Of a stretch of 64,000 nt of DNA, positions 1 through 7,474 are shown piece by piece; position 1 is the stretch's first letter, and every line of letters starts with the position of its first letter. Position numbers and translations under genes: made by a program. The stretch lies in the NCBI RefSeq assembly GCF_031844685.1, contig NZ_CP134605.1, forward strand, positions 5,143,001 through 5,207,000, given 5' to 3'. The notes under the pieces are model-generated. The model saw nothing but the letters and a program-made list of their open reading frames with translations. It ran no database searches and was not told where the DNA came from. Source of the stretch: Streptomyces sp. ITFR-21. GTDB lineage: Bacteria; Actinomycetota; Actinomycetes; Streptomycetales; Streptomycetaceae.

Positions 1-19
1 TCACCCGCCAACCGGGTGA
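1..19. terminator. small hairpin at window edge
   Basis: Seven-base arms TCACCCG and CGGGTGA surround a five-base loop. It lies before the convergent end of the epimerase gene and may terminate a gene lying outside the window. No U-tract follows, so the assignment is weak. Confidence 0.3.
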
Positions 20-69
20 GATTCTCGGTACTTCCGCCGGTCACTCTACCGGGCAGCGCGGGGGTTGGG

Positions 70-513
70 TCAGTGGTCCAGACGGCTGCGGTCCTTCTGC
101 GAGGTGACGATCTCGGTCAGCACCCCGTGGCAGTCCTTGGGGTGCAGGAAGGTGATCCGCGACTCCATCGAACCGCGCCGCGGGGCGTCGTACAGCACTC
201 GTACGCCCTTGTCCCTGATGGCCTCGGAATCGGTGTCGACGTCGGCGGTGCCGAACGCGACGTGGTGCACGCCCTCGCCGTTCTTGGCCAGCCACCTGCC
301 GACCGCGGAGTCCTCCCGGGTGGGCTCCAGCAGCTGGAGATAGGAGGCGCCGCCGTCGGAGGTCCCGTTGATCCTGAGCATCGCCTCGCGCACCCCCTGC
401 TCCTCGTTGACCTCGCTGTGGCACACCTCGAAGCCGTACGTGGCACGGTAGAACTCTACGGTCGTGTCGAGGTCGAAGCAGGCGATCCCGATGTGGTCGA
501 TGCGCGTCAGCAT
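70..513 (-). CDS. mce: methylmalonyl-CoA epimerase
   Basis: This 147-residue protein should interconvert (2R)- and (2S)-methylmalonyl-CoA in the cytoplasm, linking propionyl-CoA carboxylation to methylmalonyl-CoA mutase and supplying polyketide extender units. It is a single vicinal-oxygen-chelate (glyoxalase-like) protein. The early segment DHIGIACFDLDTTVEFY carries the first metal-binding His (residue 7), VHHVAFGTAD the middle His, and HPKDCHGVLTEI the late Glu. I start at the ATG giving MLTRIDHIGIA because family members begin close to this motif; an in-frame ATG 16 codons upstream adds unrelated residues. It is divergent from the thiolase gene, and the shared 154-bp gap must hold both promoters. 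Confidence 0.93.
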   Translation of the reverse strand: MLTRIDHIGIACFDLDTTVEFYRATYGFEVCHSEVNEEQGVREAMLRINGTSDGGASYLQLLEPTREDSAVGRWLAKNGEGVHHVAFGTADVDTDSEAIRDKGVRVLYDAPRRGSMESRITFLHPKDCHGVLTEIVTSQKDRSRLDH

Positions 514-561
514 GCGCCCAGTGCACCGCACGCCCTCATGGTCACGCAACCTCATGGTCAC

Positions 562-667
562 GCAACGTGCGGGCCGTCACATGGTCCGCCCGGTGACCGC
601 GGGACTACCGCTCAGTACATTGAGGTAACCATCGTTAACCCGACTCTTCAGTCGAAGGGGCCGCACC
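562..667. promoter_or_regulatory. divergent promoter region, epimerase/thiolase
   Basis: This gap between divergent genes has an AT-rich island near 617-650 with TTGAGG followed by GTTAAC-type sequence, plausible for a plus-strand promoter. An imperfect inverted element (ACCGCTCAGT) sits just upstream. A GAAGGGG ribosome-binding site precedes the thiolase ATG. No operator can be assigned with confidence. Confidence 0.35.
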
Positions 668-1861
668 ATGAGCAGCCAGGCACGTACCTCCGTGATCGTC
701 GCAGGTGCCCGAACTCCGATGGGCCGGCTGCTGGGCAGTCTGCGTTCCTTCTCCGGGGCCGAGCTCGGCGGGTTCGCGATCAAGGCCGCGCTGGAGCGGG
801 CGGGCGTGCGCGGCGACCAGGTGCAGTACGTGATCATGGGCCAGGTGCTGCAGGCCGGCGCCGGCCAGATCCCGGCCCGCCAGGCGGCGGTCAGGGCCGG
901 CATCCCGATGAGTGTGCCGGCACTGACCGTGAACAAGGTGTGCCTGTCCGGACTGGACGCCATCGCGCTCGCCGACCAGCTGATCCGGGCCGGCGAGTTC
1001 GACGTGGTGGTGGCCGGCGGCCAGGAGTCGATGACCAACGCCCCGCACCTGCTGCCCAAGTCCCGCGAGGGCTACAAGTACGGCGCGATCGAGATGCTCG
1101 ACGCGATGGCGCACGACGGCCTGACCGACGCCTTCGACAACGTCGCGATGGGGGAGTCCACCGAACTCCACAACACCCGGCTCGGCATCGAGCGCGCCCC
1201 GCAGGACGAGTTCGGCGCGCTGTCGCACCAGCGGGCCGCCGCCGCGCAGAAGAACGGGCTGTTCGACGCGGAGATCACCCCGGTGGAGATCCCGCAGCGC
1301 AAGGGCGAGCCGGTGGTCTTCAGCCAGGACGAGGGCATCCGGCCGGAGACGACCGCGCAGTCGCTGGCCAGGCTGCGGCCGGCGTTCACCAAGGACGGCA
1401 CCATCACCGCGGGCACCTCCTCGCAGATCTCCGACGGCGCCGCGGCGGTGGTCGTGATGAGCAGGGACAAGGCGGAGCGGCTGGGCCTGGAGTGGCTCGC
1501 CGAGATCGGCGCCCACGGCAACGTGGCCGGACCGGACAACTCGCTCCAGTCCCAGCCGTCCAACGCGATCAACCACGCGCTGGGCAAGGCCGGACTGACG
1601 GTCGGCGACCTGGACCTGATCGAGATCAACGAGGCGTTCGCGGCGGTCGCCGTACAGTCCATGAAGGATCTCGGGGTGACACCTGAAAGGGTGAACGTGC
1701 ACGGCGGTGCCATCGCGCTCGGGCACCCGATCGGCATGTCCGGCGCACGGCTGGTGCTGCACCTCGCGCTGGAGCTGAAGCGGCGGGGCGGCGGGACCGG
1801 GGCGGCGGCACTGTGCGGGGGCGGCGGGCAGGGCGACGCGCTGATCGTCCGGGTGCCCTGA
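668..1861 (+). CDS. acetyl-CoA C-acetyltransferase (thiolase)
   Basis: A 397-residue class II thiolase that condenses or cleaves acetoacetyl-CoA. The nucleophilic Cys92 lies in NKVCLSGLDAI. NEAFAAV, GGAIALGHPIGMSGAR (catalytic His) and CGGGGQGDA (second Cys) follow in the usual order, and the length is typical. The start is an ATG after GAAGGGG. It lies between the divergent epimerase gene and meaB, a linkage conserved in streptomycetes. This suggests a role in short-chain acyl-CoA metabolism (acetoacetyl-CoA, ethylmalonyl-CoA or fatty-acid turnover). Substrate chain length cannot be read from sequence alone. Confidence 0.93.
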   Translation: MSSQARTSVIVAGARTPMGRLLGSLRSFSGAELGGFAIKAALERAGVRGDQVQYVIMGQVLQAGAGQIPARQAAVRAGIPMSVPALTVNKVCLSGLDAIALADQLIRAGEFDVVVAGGQESMTNAPHLLPKSREGYKYGAIEMLDAMAHDGLTDAFDNVAMGESTELHNTRLGIERAPQDEFGALSHQRAAAAQKNGLFDAEITPVEIPQRKGEPVVFSQDEGIRPETTAQSLARLRPAFTKDGTITAGTSSQISDGAAAVVVMSRDKAERLGLEWLAEIGAHGNVAGPDNSLQSQPSNAINHALGKAGLTVGDLDLIEINEAFAAVAVQSMKDLGVTPERVNVHGGAIALGHPIGMSGARLVLHLALELKRRGGGTGAAALCGGGGQGDALIVRVP

Positions 1862-1870
1862 GCGCTTTGC

Positions 1871-1902
1871 TGCCGGTGCCGGTGCCGGTGCCGGTGCCGG
1901 TG
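1871..1902. repeat. tandem hexanucleotide repeat (TGCCGG)x5
   Basis: Five perfect TGCCGG units lie between the thiolase stop and meaB, followed by GGGGCCC/GGGGCCCGGG repeats to about 1920. It is the only clear short tandem array of this purity seen in the window and is expected to vary in copy number by slippage. Confidence 0.85.
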
Positions 1903-1974
1903 CGGGGCCCGGGGCCCGGGTTTCGCTCAGGATCTCTCTCAGGTCCGGTACGTCGACAGTGAACGGGAGTACGC

Positions 1975-2931
1975 ATGGTGGATGTGGCCACCCTGGTCGA
2001 GCAGGCGCGGGAGGGCCGGCCGCGCGCCGTGGCCCGGCTGATCTCGCTGGTGGAGGGCGCGTCCCCGCGACTGCGTGAGGTCATGGCGGTGCTGGCCCCG
2101 CTCGCGGGCGGCGCGTACGTGGTGGGCCTGACCGGCCCGCCCGGTGTCGGCAAGTCCACCTCCACCTCGGCACTGGTCAGCGCGTACCGCAAGGCGGGCA
2201 AGCGGGTCGGGGTGCTGGCCGTCGACCCCTCCTCCCCGTTCTCCGGCGGGGCGCTGCTGGGCGACCGGGTCCGGATGTCCGAGCACGCCTCCGACCCCGG
2301 CGTCTACATCCGTTCCATGGCCACCCGCGGCCACCTCGGCGGCTTGGCCTGGGCCGCCCCCCAGGCCATCCGCGTGCTGGACGCGGCCGGCTGCGAGGTG
2401 ATCCTGGTGGAGACGGTCGGTGTCGGCCAGTCGGAGGTCGAGATCGCCGCCCAGGCCGACACCTGTGTCGTACTGCTCGCACCCGGCATGGGCGACGGCA
2501 TCCAGGCCGCCAAGGCAGGCATCCTTGAGATCGGCGACGTCTACGTCGTCAACAAGGCCGACCGCGACGGCGCCGACGCCACCGCCCGCGAGCTCCACCA
2601 CATGCTCGGCCTCGGCGAGTCCCGCGGCCCCGCCGACTGGCGCCCGCCCATCGTCAAAACCGTCGCCGCCCGCGCCGAAGGCATCGACGAGGTCCTCGAA
2701 GCCCTGGAGAAGCACCGCGCGTGGATGGACGAGCGAGGCGTACTCGACGAGCGGCGCCGCAACCGGGCCGCCCGGGAGATCGAGACCATCGCGATCACCG
2801 CGCTGCGTGCGCGCCTGGCCGATCTGCGCGGGGACACCCGCCTGGCCGACCTGGCCGCCCGCGTCACCGAGGGGACGCTCGACCCGTACGCGGCGGCGGA
2901 CGGTCTGATCGCGGGGCTCACCGGGGCGTAG
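1975..2931 (+). CDS. meaB: methylmalonyl-CoA mutase-associated GTPase MeaB
   Basis: A 318-residue G3E-type P-loop GTPase that chaperones adenosylcobalamin loading and protects B12-dependent acyl-CoA mutases such as methylmalonyl- or isobutyryl-CoA mutase. The Walker A is GPPGVGKST, followed by the MeaB block LAVDPSSPFSGGALLGDRVRM, the switch segment ETVGVGQSEVEIA and the base-recognition motif NKADRDGAD. The C-terminal helices that dimerise the family are present. It starts with ATG after GGGAG. Epimerase, MeaB and an acyl-CoA mutase (icmA, 13 kb away) in one window support a shared role in branched or propionyl-CoA handling. Confidence 0.95.
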   Translation: MVDVATLVEQAREGRPRAVARLISLVEGASPRLREVMAVLAPLAGGAYVVGLTGPPGVGKSTSTSALVSAYRKAGKRVGVLAVDPSSPFSGGALLGDRVRMSEHASDPGVYIRSMATRGHLGGLAWAAPQAIRVLDAAGCEVILVETVGVGQSEVEIAAQADTCVVLLAPGMGDGIQAAKAGILEIGDVYVVNKADRDGADATARELHHMLGLGESRGPADWRPPIVKTVAARAEGIDEVLEALEKHRAWMDERGVLDERRRNRAAREIETIAITALRARLADLRGDTRLADLAARVTEGTLDPYAAADGLIAGLTGA

Positions 2932-3024
2932 CGGTCCGACAGCGGTCCCGGCGGGGTTCCGGGGCCGGGGCGAGGGCGGGGGAGCCGGGGCGGCGGGCCG
3001 CATGGGCCCAGTGGGCCCGGCGGT

Positions 3025-3510
3025 TCAGTGGGCGCGTTCGGCGCGCAGGTGGGTCGCCACGGGCAGGAGGGCCCGGTGGTACGCGGCCAGGTCCTCGGGG
3101 GTGATGAGGTCGATGAAGTGGGCGCGGACGGAGGCGACGTGCCGAGGGGCCACCTCGCGCATGGTGGACCAGCCCTGCTCGGTGAGGACCGCGAAGAGGC
3201 CGCGGCGGTCGGACTCGCAGTTCTCCCGGCGGACCAGGCCGGCCGCCTCCATCCGGGTGATCTGGTGCGAGAGTCGGCTCTTGGACTGGAGGGTCGACTT
3301 CGCCAGGTCGCTCATCCGGAGCCGGTGGTCCTCCGCCTCCGAGAGATTGACCAGGATCTCGTAGTCGTTGTTGGTCAACCCGAAGGGCTGAAGATCGCGC
3401 TCCAGCTGATACATGAGCAACCGGCTGACGTCGAGGTGAATGCGCCAGGCCTGCTGTTCGTCCGCACTGAGCCAGCTGATGGTGGCGCTGTCCGGGGTTT
3501 CGGTCTTCAT
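3025..3510 (-). CDS. absC: MarR-family transcriptional regulator (AbsC-like)
   Basis: A 161-residue winged-helix repressor. The HTH segment LRMSDLAKSTLQSKSRLSHQ is followed by the wing RRENCESDRRGLFAVLTEQG, with helical dimerisation regions on both sides (residues 15-60 and 125-160). It starts with an ATG at the 5' end of a 120-bp gap before the AIM24 operon. Its place beside meaB and AIM24 genes matches S. coelicolor absC (SCO5405), a MarR protein tied to antibiotic production and zinc-related genes. The family call is firm; the symbol rests on remembered gene order and should be confirmed by orthology. Confidence 0.85.
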   Translation of the reverse strand: MKTETPDSATISWLSADEQQAWRIHLDVSRLLMYQLERDLQPFGLTNNDYEILVNLSEAEDHRLRMSDLAKSTLQSKSRLSHQITRMEAAGLVRRENCESDRRGLFAVLTEQGWSTMREVAPRHVASVRAHFIDLITPEDLAAYHRALLPVATHLRAERAH

Positions 3511-3631
3511 ATGAGGAATTCTACCGGCGGTTGAAACCCTGACAATCGCCAGGGTAGTCGGACGATCACGGCGGGTGCCCTCTTGCCCCCGGCAACACCC
3601 GCCGCGCGCTTGCGTCCCGCAGTCCCGCGCC

Positions 3632-4393
3632 CTAAAGCCCGGCGCCCGGCACTCCCGGTCCCGCCGAGAGCGGCACCCCGCCGGTCTCCCGCGCCGCCAT
3701 CAACACCTCGGTCGACTGGAGCAGCACCTGCCCCGCCCCGGTGAACTCGAACTGGTGCTCCTCGCCGGACGCTCCGCCCAGGCCGGTGAGCTGCCGAATT
3801 CCACCGAGCACCCCGCGCAGATAGGCGTGGTCGTAGTGATGGCAGGGCGACGGGCAGTCCGCCCAGCCGACCAGCGCCTGCGGGTCCACCCGGATCGGCG
3901 GCTCCACGAAGTGCACCGCCCCATTCGACGCGGCCACGAACTTGCCGGTGCCGATCAGCGTCAGAAACCCGGGAATGATCGACTGCTTGAGGGCCAGCCC
4001 CGGCTGATAGGCGAGCAAATTGCCGGAACGGATGGTGAGATTGCCGTCGTCCAGATCGTAGGAGTTGATGTCGTACGACCGGTCGGCGAGCAGCATCTTG
4101 CCCCGGCCCTGGGCGACGACCCAGTCGGCGGCGTGCATCGGGGAGTGGAAACTGGTGGCGATCAGGCTGTCCAGCGCGCCGTGGCCGATGCCGTGGAAGT
4201 CGATCTGCCCGTAGTAGGCGATCATCTTCCCCTTCTGCAGGAACCACTGGCCGTTCAACTCGACACTGAACGCGTACGGGTTGACATTGTCGTCCGACGG
4301 CAGCGACCGGGGATCGTGGACGACCGGTCCACCACCGCTACCGCCGGGCGGTTGCAGCGGCGGCGTCGGCGGCGGAGGCGGGTACGGGCTCAC
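3632..4393 (-). CDS. AIM24 family protein (third of three)
   Basis: A 253-residue AIM24-domain protein with a Pro-rich start (SPYPPPPPTPPLQPPGG) and then a beta-rich body with the family signature of alternating strands (GQWFLQKGKMIAYYGQIDF, GKMLLADRSYDIN, LLAYQPGL). AIM24 proteins form trimeric beta-barrel-like folds related to the TRAP fold; their bacterial function is unknown. It has no signal peptide or membrane helix, so it is probably cytoplasmic. The GTG start overlaps the previous stop (GTGA), so translation is likely coupled. It is the most diverged copy, carrying a Cys/His patch (WADCPSPCHHYDH) that the other two lack. Confidence 0.85.
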   Translation of the reverse strand: MSPYPPPPPTPPLQPPGGSGGGPVVHDPRSLPSDDNVNPYAFSVELNGQWFLQKGKMIAYYGQIDFHGIGHGALDSLIATSFHSPMHAADWVVAQGRGKMLLADRSYDINSYDLDDGNLTIRSGNLLAYQPGLALKQSIIPGFLTLIGTGKFVAASNGAVHFVEPPIRVDPQALVGWADCPSPCHHYDHAYLRGVLGGIRQLTGLGGASGEEHQFEFTGAGQVLLQSTEVLMAARETGGVPLSAGPGVPGAGL

Positions 4394-5040
4394 AGCTTCT
4401 CCTCCGACGCCTGTACGTACACGGTGCCCTGCCCGGACAGCTCCAGCTGGAACCCCTCACCCGAGCCCCGCCCGACCATCTCGCGCCAGCCCAGCGCCGT
4501 GGTCAGCCTGTTGCGCACCTCTCCCCGGTGGGCGACGTACGCCTGCGGGTCCACGTGCACCGGCCGCTGCGGAGTGATCTGCAGCTCGACCACCCCGCCG
4601 TGGGCCATCACCGCCACCGATCCTTTGCCCTGCAACGTGGTGGTGAACAGGCCCTGGCCGCTGACCTGACCCCGTATCACACCCATCACCCCGCCCTGCG
4701 AACCCATGAACATCGTCCCCTGGCGCAGCGATCCGTCGAAGGCCAGCAGCCGGTCCGCCTCCACATACAGCGTCTCGCCCATCAGGTCGACGGTGTGGAT
4801 GTGGTGGCCGCCGTGGCCGAACATCACCGAACCGTCGCCCTCGACCGTCATCAGCGGCGTCGCCTCGTTGGCCAGTCGGCGTCCGATCATCGCCATCGCC
4901 CCGCCCTGCCCTCCGGTGATGCTGGGGGTGAACGAGACCGTCCCCCGATAGGCCAGCATCGCGCCCCGCTGGCTGAACACCCGCTGCCCGGGGGTGATCG
5001 GCGCTTCCACCATCTTGGAGTTGATCCTGGTGAACGGCAT
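4390..5040 (-). CDS. AIM24 family protein (second of three)
   Basis: A 216-residue AIM24-domain protein. Blocks GQRVFSQRGAMLAYRGTVSF, LYVEADRLLAFDGSLRQG and GEGFQLELSGQGTVYVQASE define the fold. The ATG at 5040 is chosen because it gives MPFTRINSKMVEAPITPGQ, the usual family start, four bases after the upstream AIM24 stop; a longer frame would overlap that gene. It overlaps the next gene by four bases. Function is unknown; some relatives have been annotated as tellurium-resistance or TRAP-like proteins without evidence. Confidence 0.87.
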   Translation of the reverse strand: MPFTRINSKMVEAPITPGQRVFSQRGAMLAYRGTVSFTPSITGGQGGAMAMIGRRLANEATPLMTVEGDGSVMFGHGGHHIHTVDLMGETLYVEADRLLAFDGSLRQGTMFMGSQGGVMGVIRGQVSGQGLFTTTLQGKGSVAVMAHGGVVELQITPQRPVHVDPQAYVAHRGEVRNRLTTALGWREMVGRGSGEGFQLELSGQGTVYVQASEEKL

Positions 5041-5044
5041 CGTC

Positions 5045-5683
5045 TTAGAGCTGCCCCCCGATCGTGGTGCGTTCGCTCGGCTGTACGTACACCAGGCCCT
5101 CACCCTCGAAACGGATCTGGAAGCTCTCGCCGGACCCCTCTCCCACCAGGGTGCGCCAGCCGACCGACGACTGGAGCTGCTGGCGCAGCCGACCGGTGTG
5201 GGCGACGTACGCGCCCGGGTCGACGGTCAGCGGATACGCCGCAGACACCCGCAGCACGATCGCCGGCCCGTCGGACATGATCGCGGCCTGCCCGTCGCCC
5301 TCCACGGTGGTGGTGAACAGACCGTTGCCCTGAGATGCGCCGCGCAGCCCGGTGAAGGTGGTGCCGGTCCGCAGCGAGGGCTCGGTCGCCAGCAGATTGC
5401 TCGCCTCCACGTACAGCTTCTCGCCGCTCAGCCGTACGAGGTTGATCTCGGTGGCACGGTCGGCGAAGTAGCAGGTGCCGTGCCCCTTGACCTCCATTAC
5501 CGCCATCGCCTCGCCGGTGATGCGCCGGGTGACGAGCCCGCGCAGACCCTCGCCACCGCCCGTCATCTTCTTGAACGTCATCTCGCCGTCGTAGGCGACC
5601 ATCGCGCCGTTCTTCGCCTTGACGGCGTCACCGATGAGGTCGACGGCGAGCACCCGTGTGCCGTGCAGCCGGAAAATCGCCAT
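5045..5683 (-). CDS. AIM24 family protein (first of three)
   Basis: A 212-residue AIM24-domain protein, beginning MAIFRLHGTRVLAVDLIGD. The repeated strands KAKNGAMVAYDGEMTFKKM, GHGTCYFADRATEINLV and GLVYVQPSERTTIGG match the family. Its start lies three bases from the DUF2127 stop, so the four minus-strand genes from 6526 to 3632 form one tightly packed operon. The three copies are clearly paralogous, probably tandem duplications kept as subunits of one assembly, but no partner is known. Confidence 0.88.
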   Translation of the reverse strand: MAIFRLHGTRVLAVDLIGDAVKAKNGAMVAYDGEMTFKKMTGGGEGLRGLVTRRITGEAMAVMEVKGHGTCYFADRATEINLVRLSGEKLYVEASNLLATEPSLRTGTTFTGLRGASQGNGLFTTTVEGDGQAAIMSDGPAIVLRVSAAYPLTVDPGAYVAHTGRLRQQLQSSVGWRTLVGEGSGESFQIRFEGEGLVYVQPSERTTIGGQL

Positions 5684-5686
5684 GCC

Positions 5687-6526
5687 TCAGACGGTATCGG
5701 CATCGGCGGGCGAGCGGCGGCGAACCGGGAGCGGCTCTTTCGCCCGCTGCTCCGCTTCCGCCTCCGGAACCTGCCCCGCGGACACCTCGACCTCCAGCAG
5801 CGACGCCCCGCGCCGCTGCGCCTCGAACGCCGCGTGACCGCCGCGCAGCCCGAACAGCCGCTTGCCGAGCAGGATGTAGAGGACGGCGAGGACGTTCAGC
5901 GCCAGGGTGCCGATCTTGAACCAGCTGATCTTCTCGGTGAGCTCGTAGACCTCGATCGGCAGGAACGCGGCGGTGGCCACCACCGTCAGGTACTCGGCCC
6001 AGCGCTTGGCCCACCACAGACCGAAGCCTTCGATGATCTCGACCAGCGCATATATCAGCAGACCGCCGGCCGCCAGCTGGAGCGTGGACTTCTTGTAGTC
6101 GAACACCTTCTGGATGGAGTCGACGACCGGCGAGTGGTCCAGGTCGTAGTTGAAGTGGTCGGCAACCGGCTTGAAGACGGTCAGGTCGTCCTCGAAGAGC
6201 CGGTGCACCGCGTCCTGCGAGTTGCTGAACCTCCACACCGCCCAGGCCGCCAGTACGATCAGCAGCCCGCGCAACACCCGCTCGACGGCGAGGAAGCGCA
6301 GAATGAGCAGGTCGCGCAGTGCCTGCCCGCGCGGCACCAGCGGCGCTTGGTCGGCCGGCCCGCTGCCATGCGGCTCGCCGAGCACGAAGTCGCCGCAGCG
6401 CAGACAACGCCATACCGTGCCGACCGCGGTGGCCGCGTGCAGCTTGCCGCGCAGCGCGGCCTCGTCGGGCGCATAGGTGATGTGCCCCTTGCGGGCGCAA
6501 TGGCGCCGGTCCCAGTCGATGCTCAT
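5687..6526 (-). CDS. DUF2127 membrane protein
   Basis: A 279-residue integral membrane protein and first gene of the AIM24 operon. An N-terminal region (residues 1-60) with His and a WRCLRCGDF Cys-x2-Cys knuckle precedes four hydrophobic segments near residues 75-100, 150-170, 175-195 and 210-230. These include the DUF2127 blocks VFDYKKSTLQLAAGGLLIYA and YLTVVATAAFLPIEVYELT. The C-terminus is charged and cytoplasmic. The function of DUF2127 is unknown. The zinc-knuckle-like extension could mediate contact with the AIM24 proteins, which is inference only. Confidence 0.87.
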   Translation of the reverse strand: MSIDWDRRHCARKGHITYAPDEAALRGKLHAATAVGTVWRCLRCGDFVLGEPHGSGPADQAPLVPRGQALRDLLILRFLAVERVLRGLLIVLAAWAVWRFSNSQDAVHRLFEDDLTVFKPVADHFNYDLDHSPVVDSIQKVFDYKKSTLQLAAGGLLIYALVEIIEGFGLWWAKRWAEYLTVVATAAFLPIEVYELTEKISWFKIGTLALNVLAVLYILLGKRLFGLRGGHAAFEAQRRGASLLEVEVSAGQVPEAEAEQRAKEPLPVRRRSPADADTV

Positions 6527-6540
6527 CGTGTGTTCGGTCC

Positions 6541-6609
6541 CCGTCTGTGTCTGTCCGTGCTTGCTCTGCGTCTGCTGTCTGCCGTCTGTCTGCCGTCCGC
6601 CGTCTGCGA
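6541..6609. repeat. TCTG/CCGTCTG low-complexity tract
   Basis: A run of imperfect CTGTCTGCCGT-type units lies in the gap between divergent DUF2127 and DUF3817 genes. On the minus strand it falls just upstream of the DUF2127 start, in the leader or promoter of the AIM24 operon. Confidence 0.6.
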
Positions 6610-6768
6610 GGAGGGACGTTATCGGGTCGCCGGACGGTTGCCGACCCCCGAGGCGGTTCCACTCCGCCCGCCGGTGATAATGGAGTGGGCCTTGTGATCA
6701 CGTTCACAAGATGTGGTCGCCGGGACCCGCTCGATGCCCCCCCGTTGGCCCCCGATCGTGAGGTTCCC

Positions 6769-7155
6769 GTGGAACTGAAGACCGCCGCCGCTCTGCGTCG
6801 GCTGCGCCTGATCTCCGCCCCTGAGGCGGTGTCGTTCCTGCTGCTGCTCGTCTGCTCGGTGCTGAAGCGCACCACGGACTTCAACGCTGTCCCTGTCATG
6901 GGCAGGGTGCACGCAGTGCTGTTCATCCTGTACGTCGTCCTGTGGGCCCTCGCTTGGCTCCGAGCCCGCTGGTCGTTCGGCCGCGCCTTCGTCTACGGTC
7001 TGCTGTCGGTACTGCCGACGGGCGGGTTCTTCGCCGAGCGGATGCTGGCCCGCGAGTGCGAGGCTGCGGTGCTCGCCGCTCGCGAGGCGGCGCGGCCGAT
7101 GCCGACGCCGGTGCCGACGCCGGCGACGGACACGGACGCGGTGAGTGCCGCATGA
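6769..7155 (+). CDS. DUF3817 membrane protein
   Basis: A 128-residue protein with three hydrophobic segments (SFLLLLVCSVL, VLFILYVVLWALAWL, FVYGLLSVLPTGGFFAERM), the DUF3817 pattern. I chose the GTG at 6769 after GTGAGG because it gives the compact VELKTAAALRRLRLISAPEA start seen in the family; the longer open frame upstream is promoter and repeat sequence. The tail contains a Pro-Thr repeat (PTPVPTPATDTD). It overlaps the thiamine-binding gene by four bases (ATGA), indicating a two-gene operon. Relatives are annotated integral membrane proteins of unknown function. Confidence 0.82.
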   Translation: MELKTAAALRRLRLISAPEAVSFLLLLVCSVLKRTTDFNAVPVMGRVHAVLFILYVVLWALAWLRARWSFGRAFVYGLLSVLPTGGFFAERMLARECEAAVLAAREAARPMPTPVPTPATDTDAVSAA

Positions 7156-7445
7156 TCGTCGCCTTCTCGGTAAGCCCGCTCGGCCTCGGCGAAGACGTCG
7201 GCGAGTATGTCGCCGACGCGGTGCGCGTAGTTCGCGAGTCCGGCCTGCCCAACCGCACCGACGCGATGTTCACCTCCATCGAGGGCGAGTGGGACGAGGT
7301 GATGGATGTGGTCAAACGCGCCGTCGCCGCCGTCGAAGCCCGTGCCCCCCGGGTCTCCCTGGTCCTCAAGGCCGACATCCGCCCCGGCGTCACAGACGGC
7401 CTCACCTCCAAGGTGGAGACCGTCGAGCGCTATCTCGCCCCCTGA
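7152..7445 (+). CDS. MTH1187-family thiamine-binding protein
   Basis: A 97-residue protein of the MTH1187/YkoF-like (DUF77) family, a ferredoxin-like fold that binds thiamine in characterised members. The start MIVAFSVSPLGLGEDVGEYV, the middle FTSIEGEWDEVMDVVKRA and the tail LVLKADIRPGVTDGLTSKVE are typical, and the length matches. It is cytoplasmic and translationally coupled to the DUF3817 gene by an ATGA overlap. Whether the membrane neighbour is linked to thiamine is unknown. Confidence 0.88.
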   Translation: MIVAFSVSPLGLGEDVGEYVADAVRVVRESGLPNRTDAMFTSIEGEWDEVMDVVKRAVAAVEARAPRVSLVLKADIRPGVTDGLTSKVETVERYLAP

Positions 7446-7474
7446 TCCGGCCCTACCCGGTCTGACCGGCTCGG

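Noticed and set aside
620..650. AACCATCGTTAACC element upstream of the thiolase as an operator
   Set aside because: The symmetry is only partial (GGTAAC against GTTAACC) and could be chance in a short AT-rich island; mentioned only within the promoter region.
3004..3019. GGGCCC-AGT-GGGCCC hairpin between meaB and the MarR gene
   Set aside because: A six-base stem built from self-palindromic GGGCCC is common by chance in this GC content; insufficient for a terminator call.
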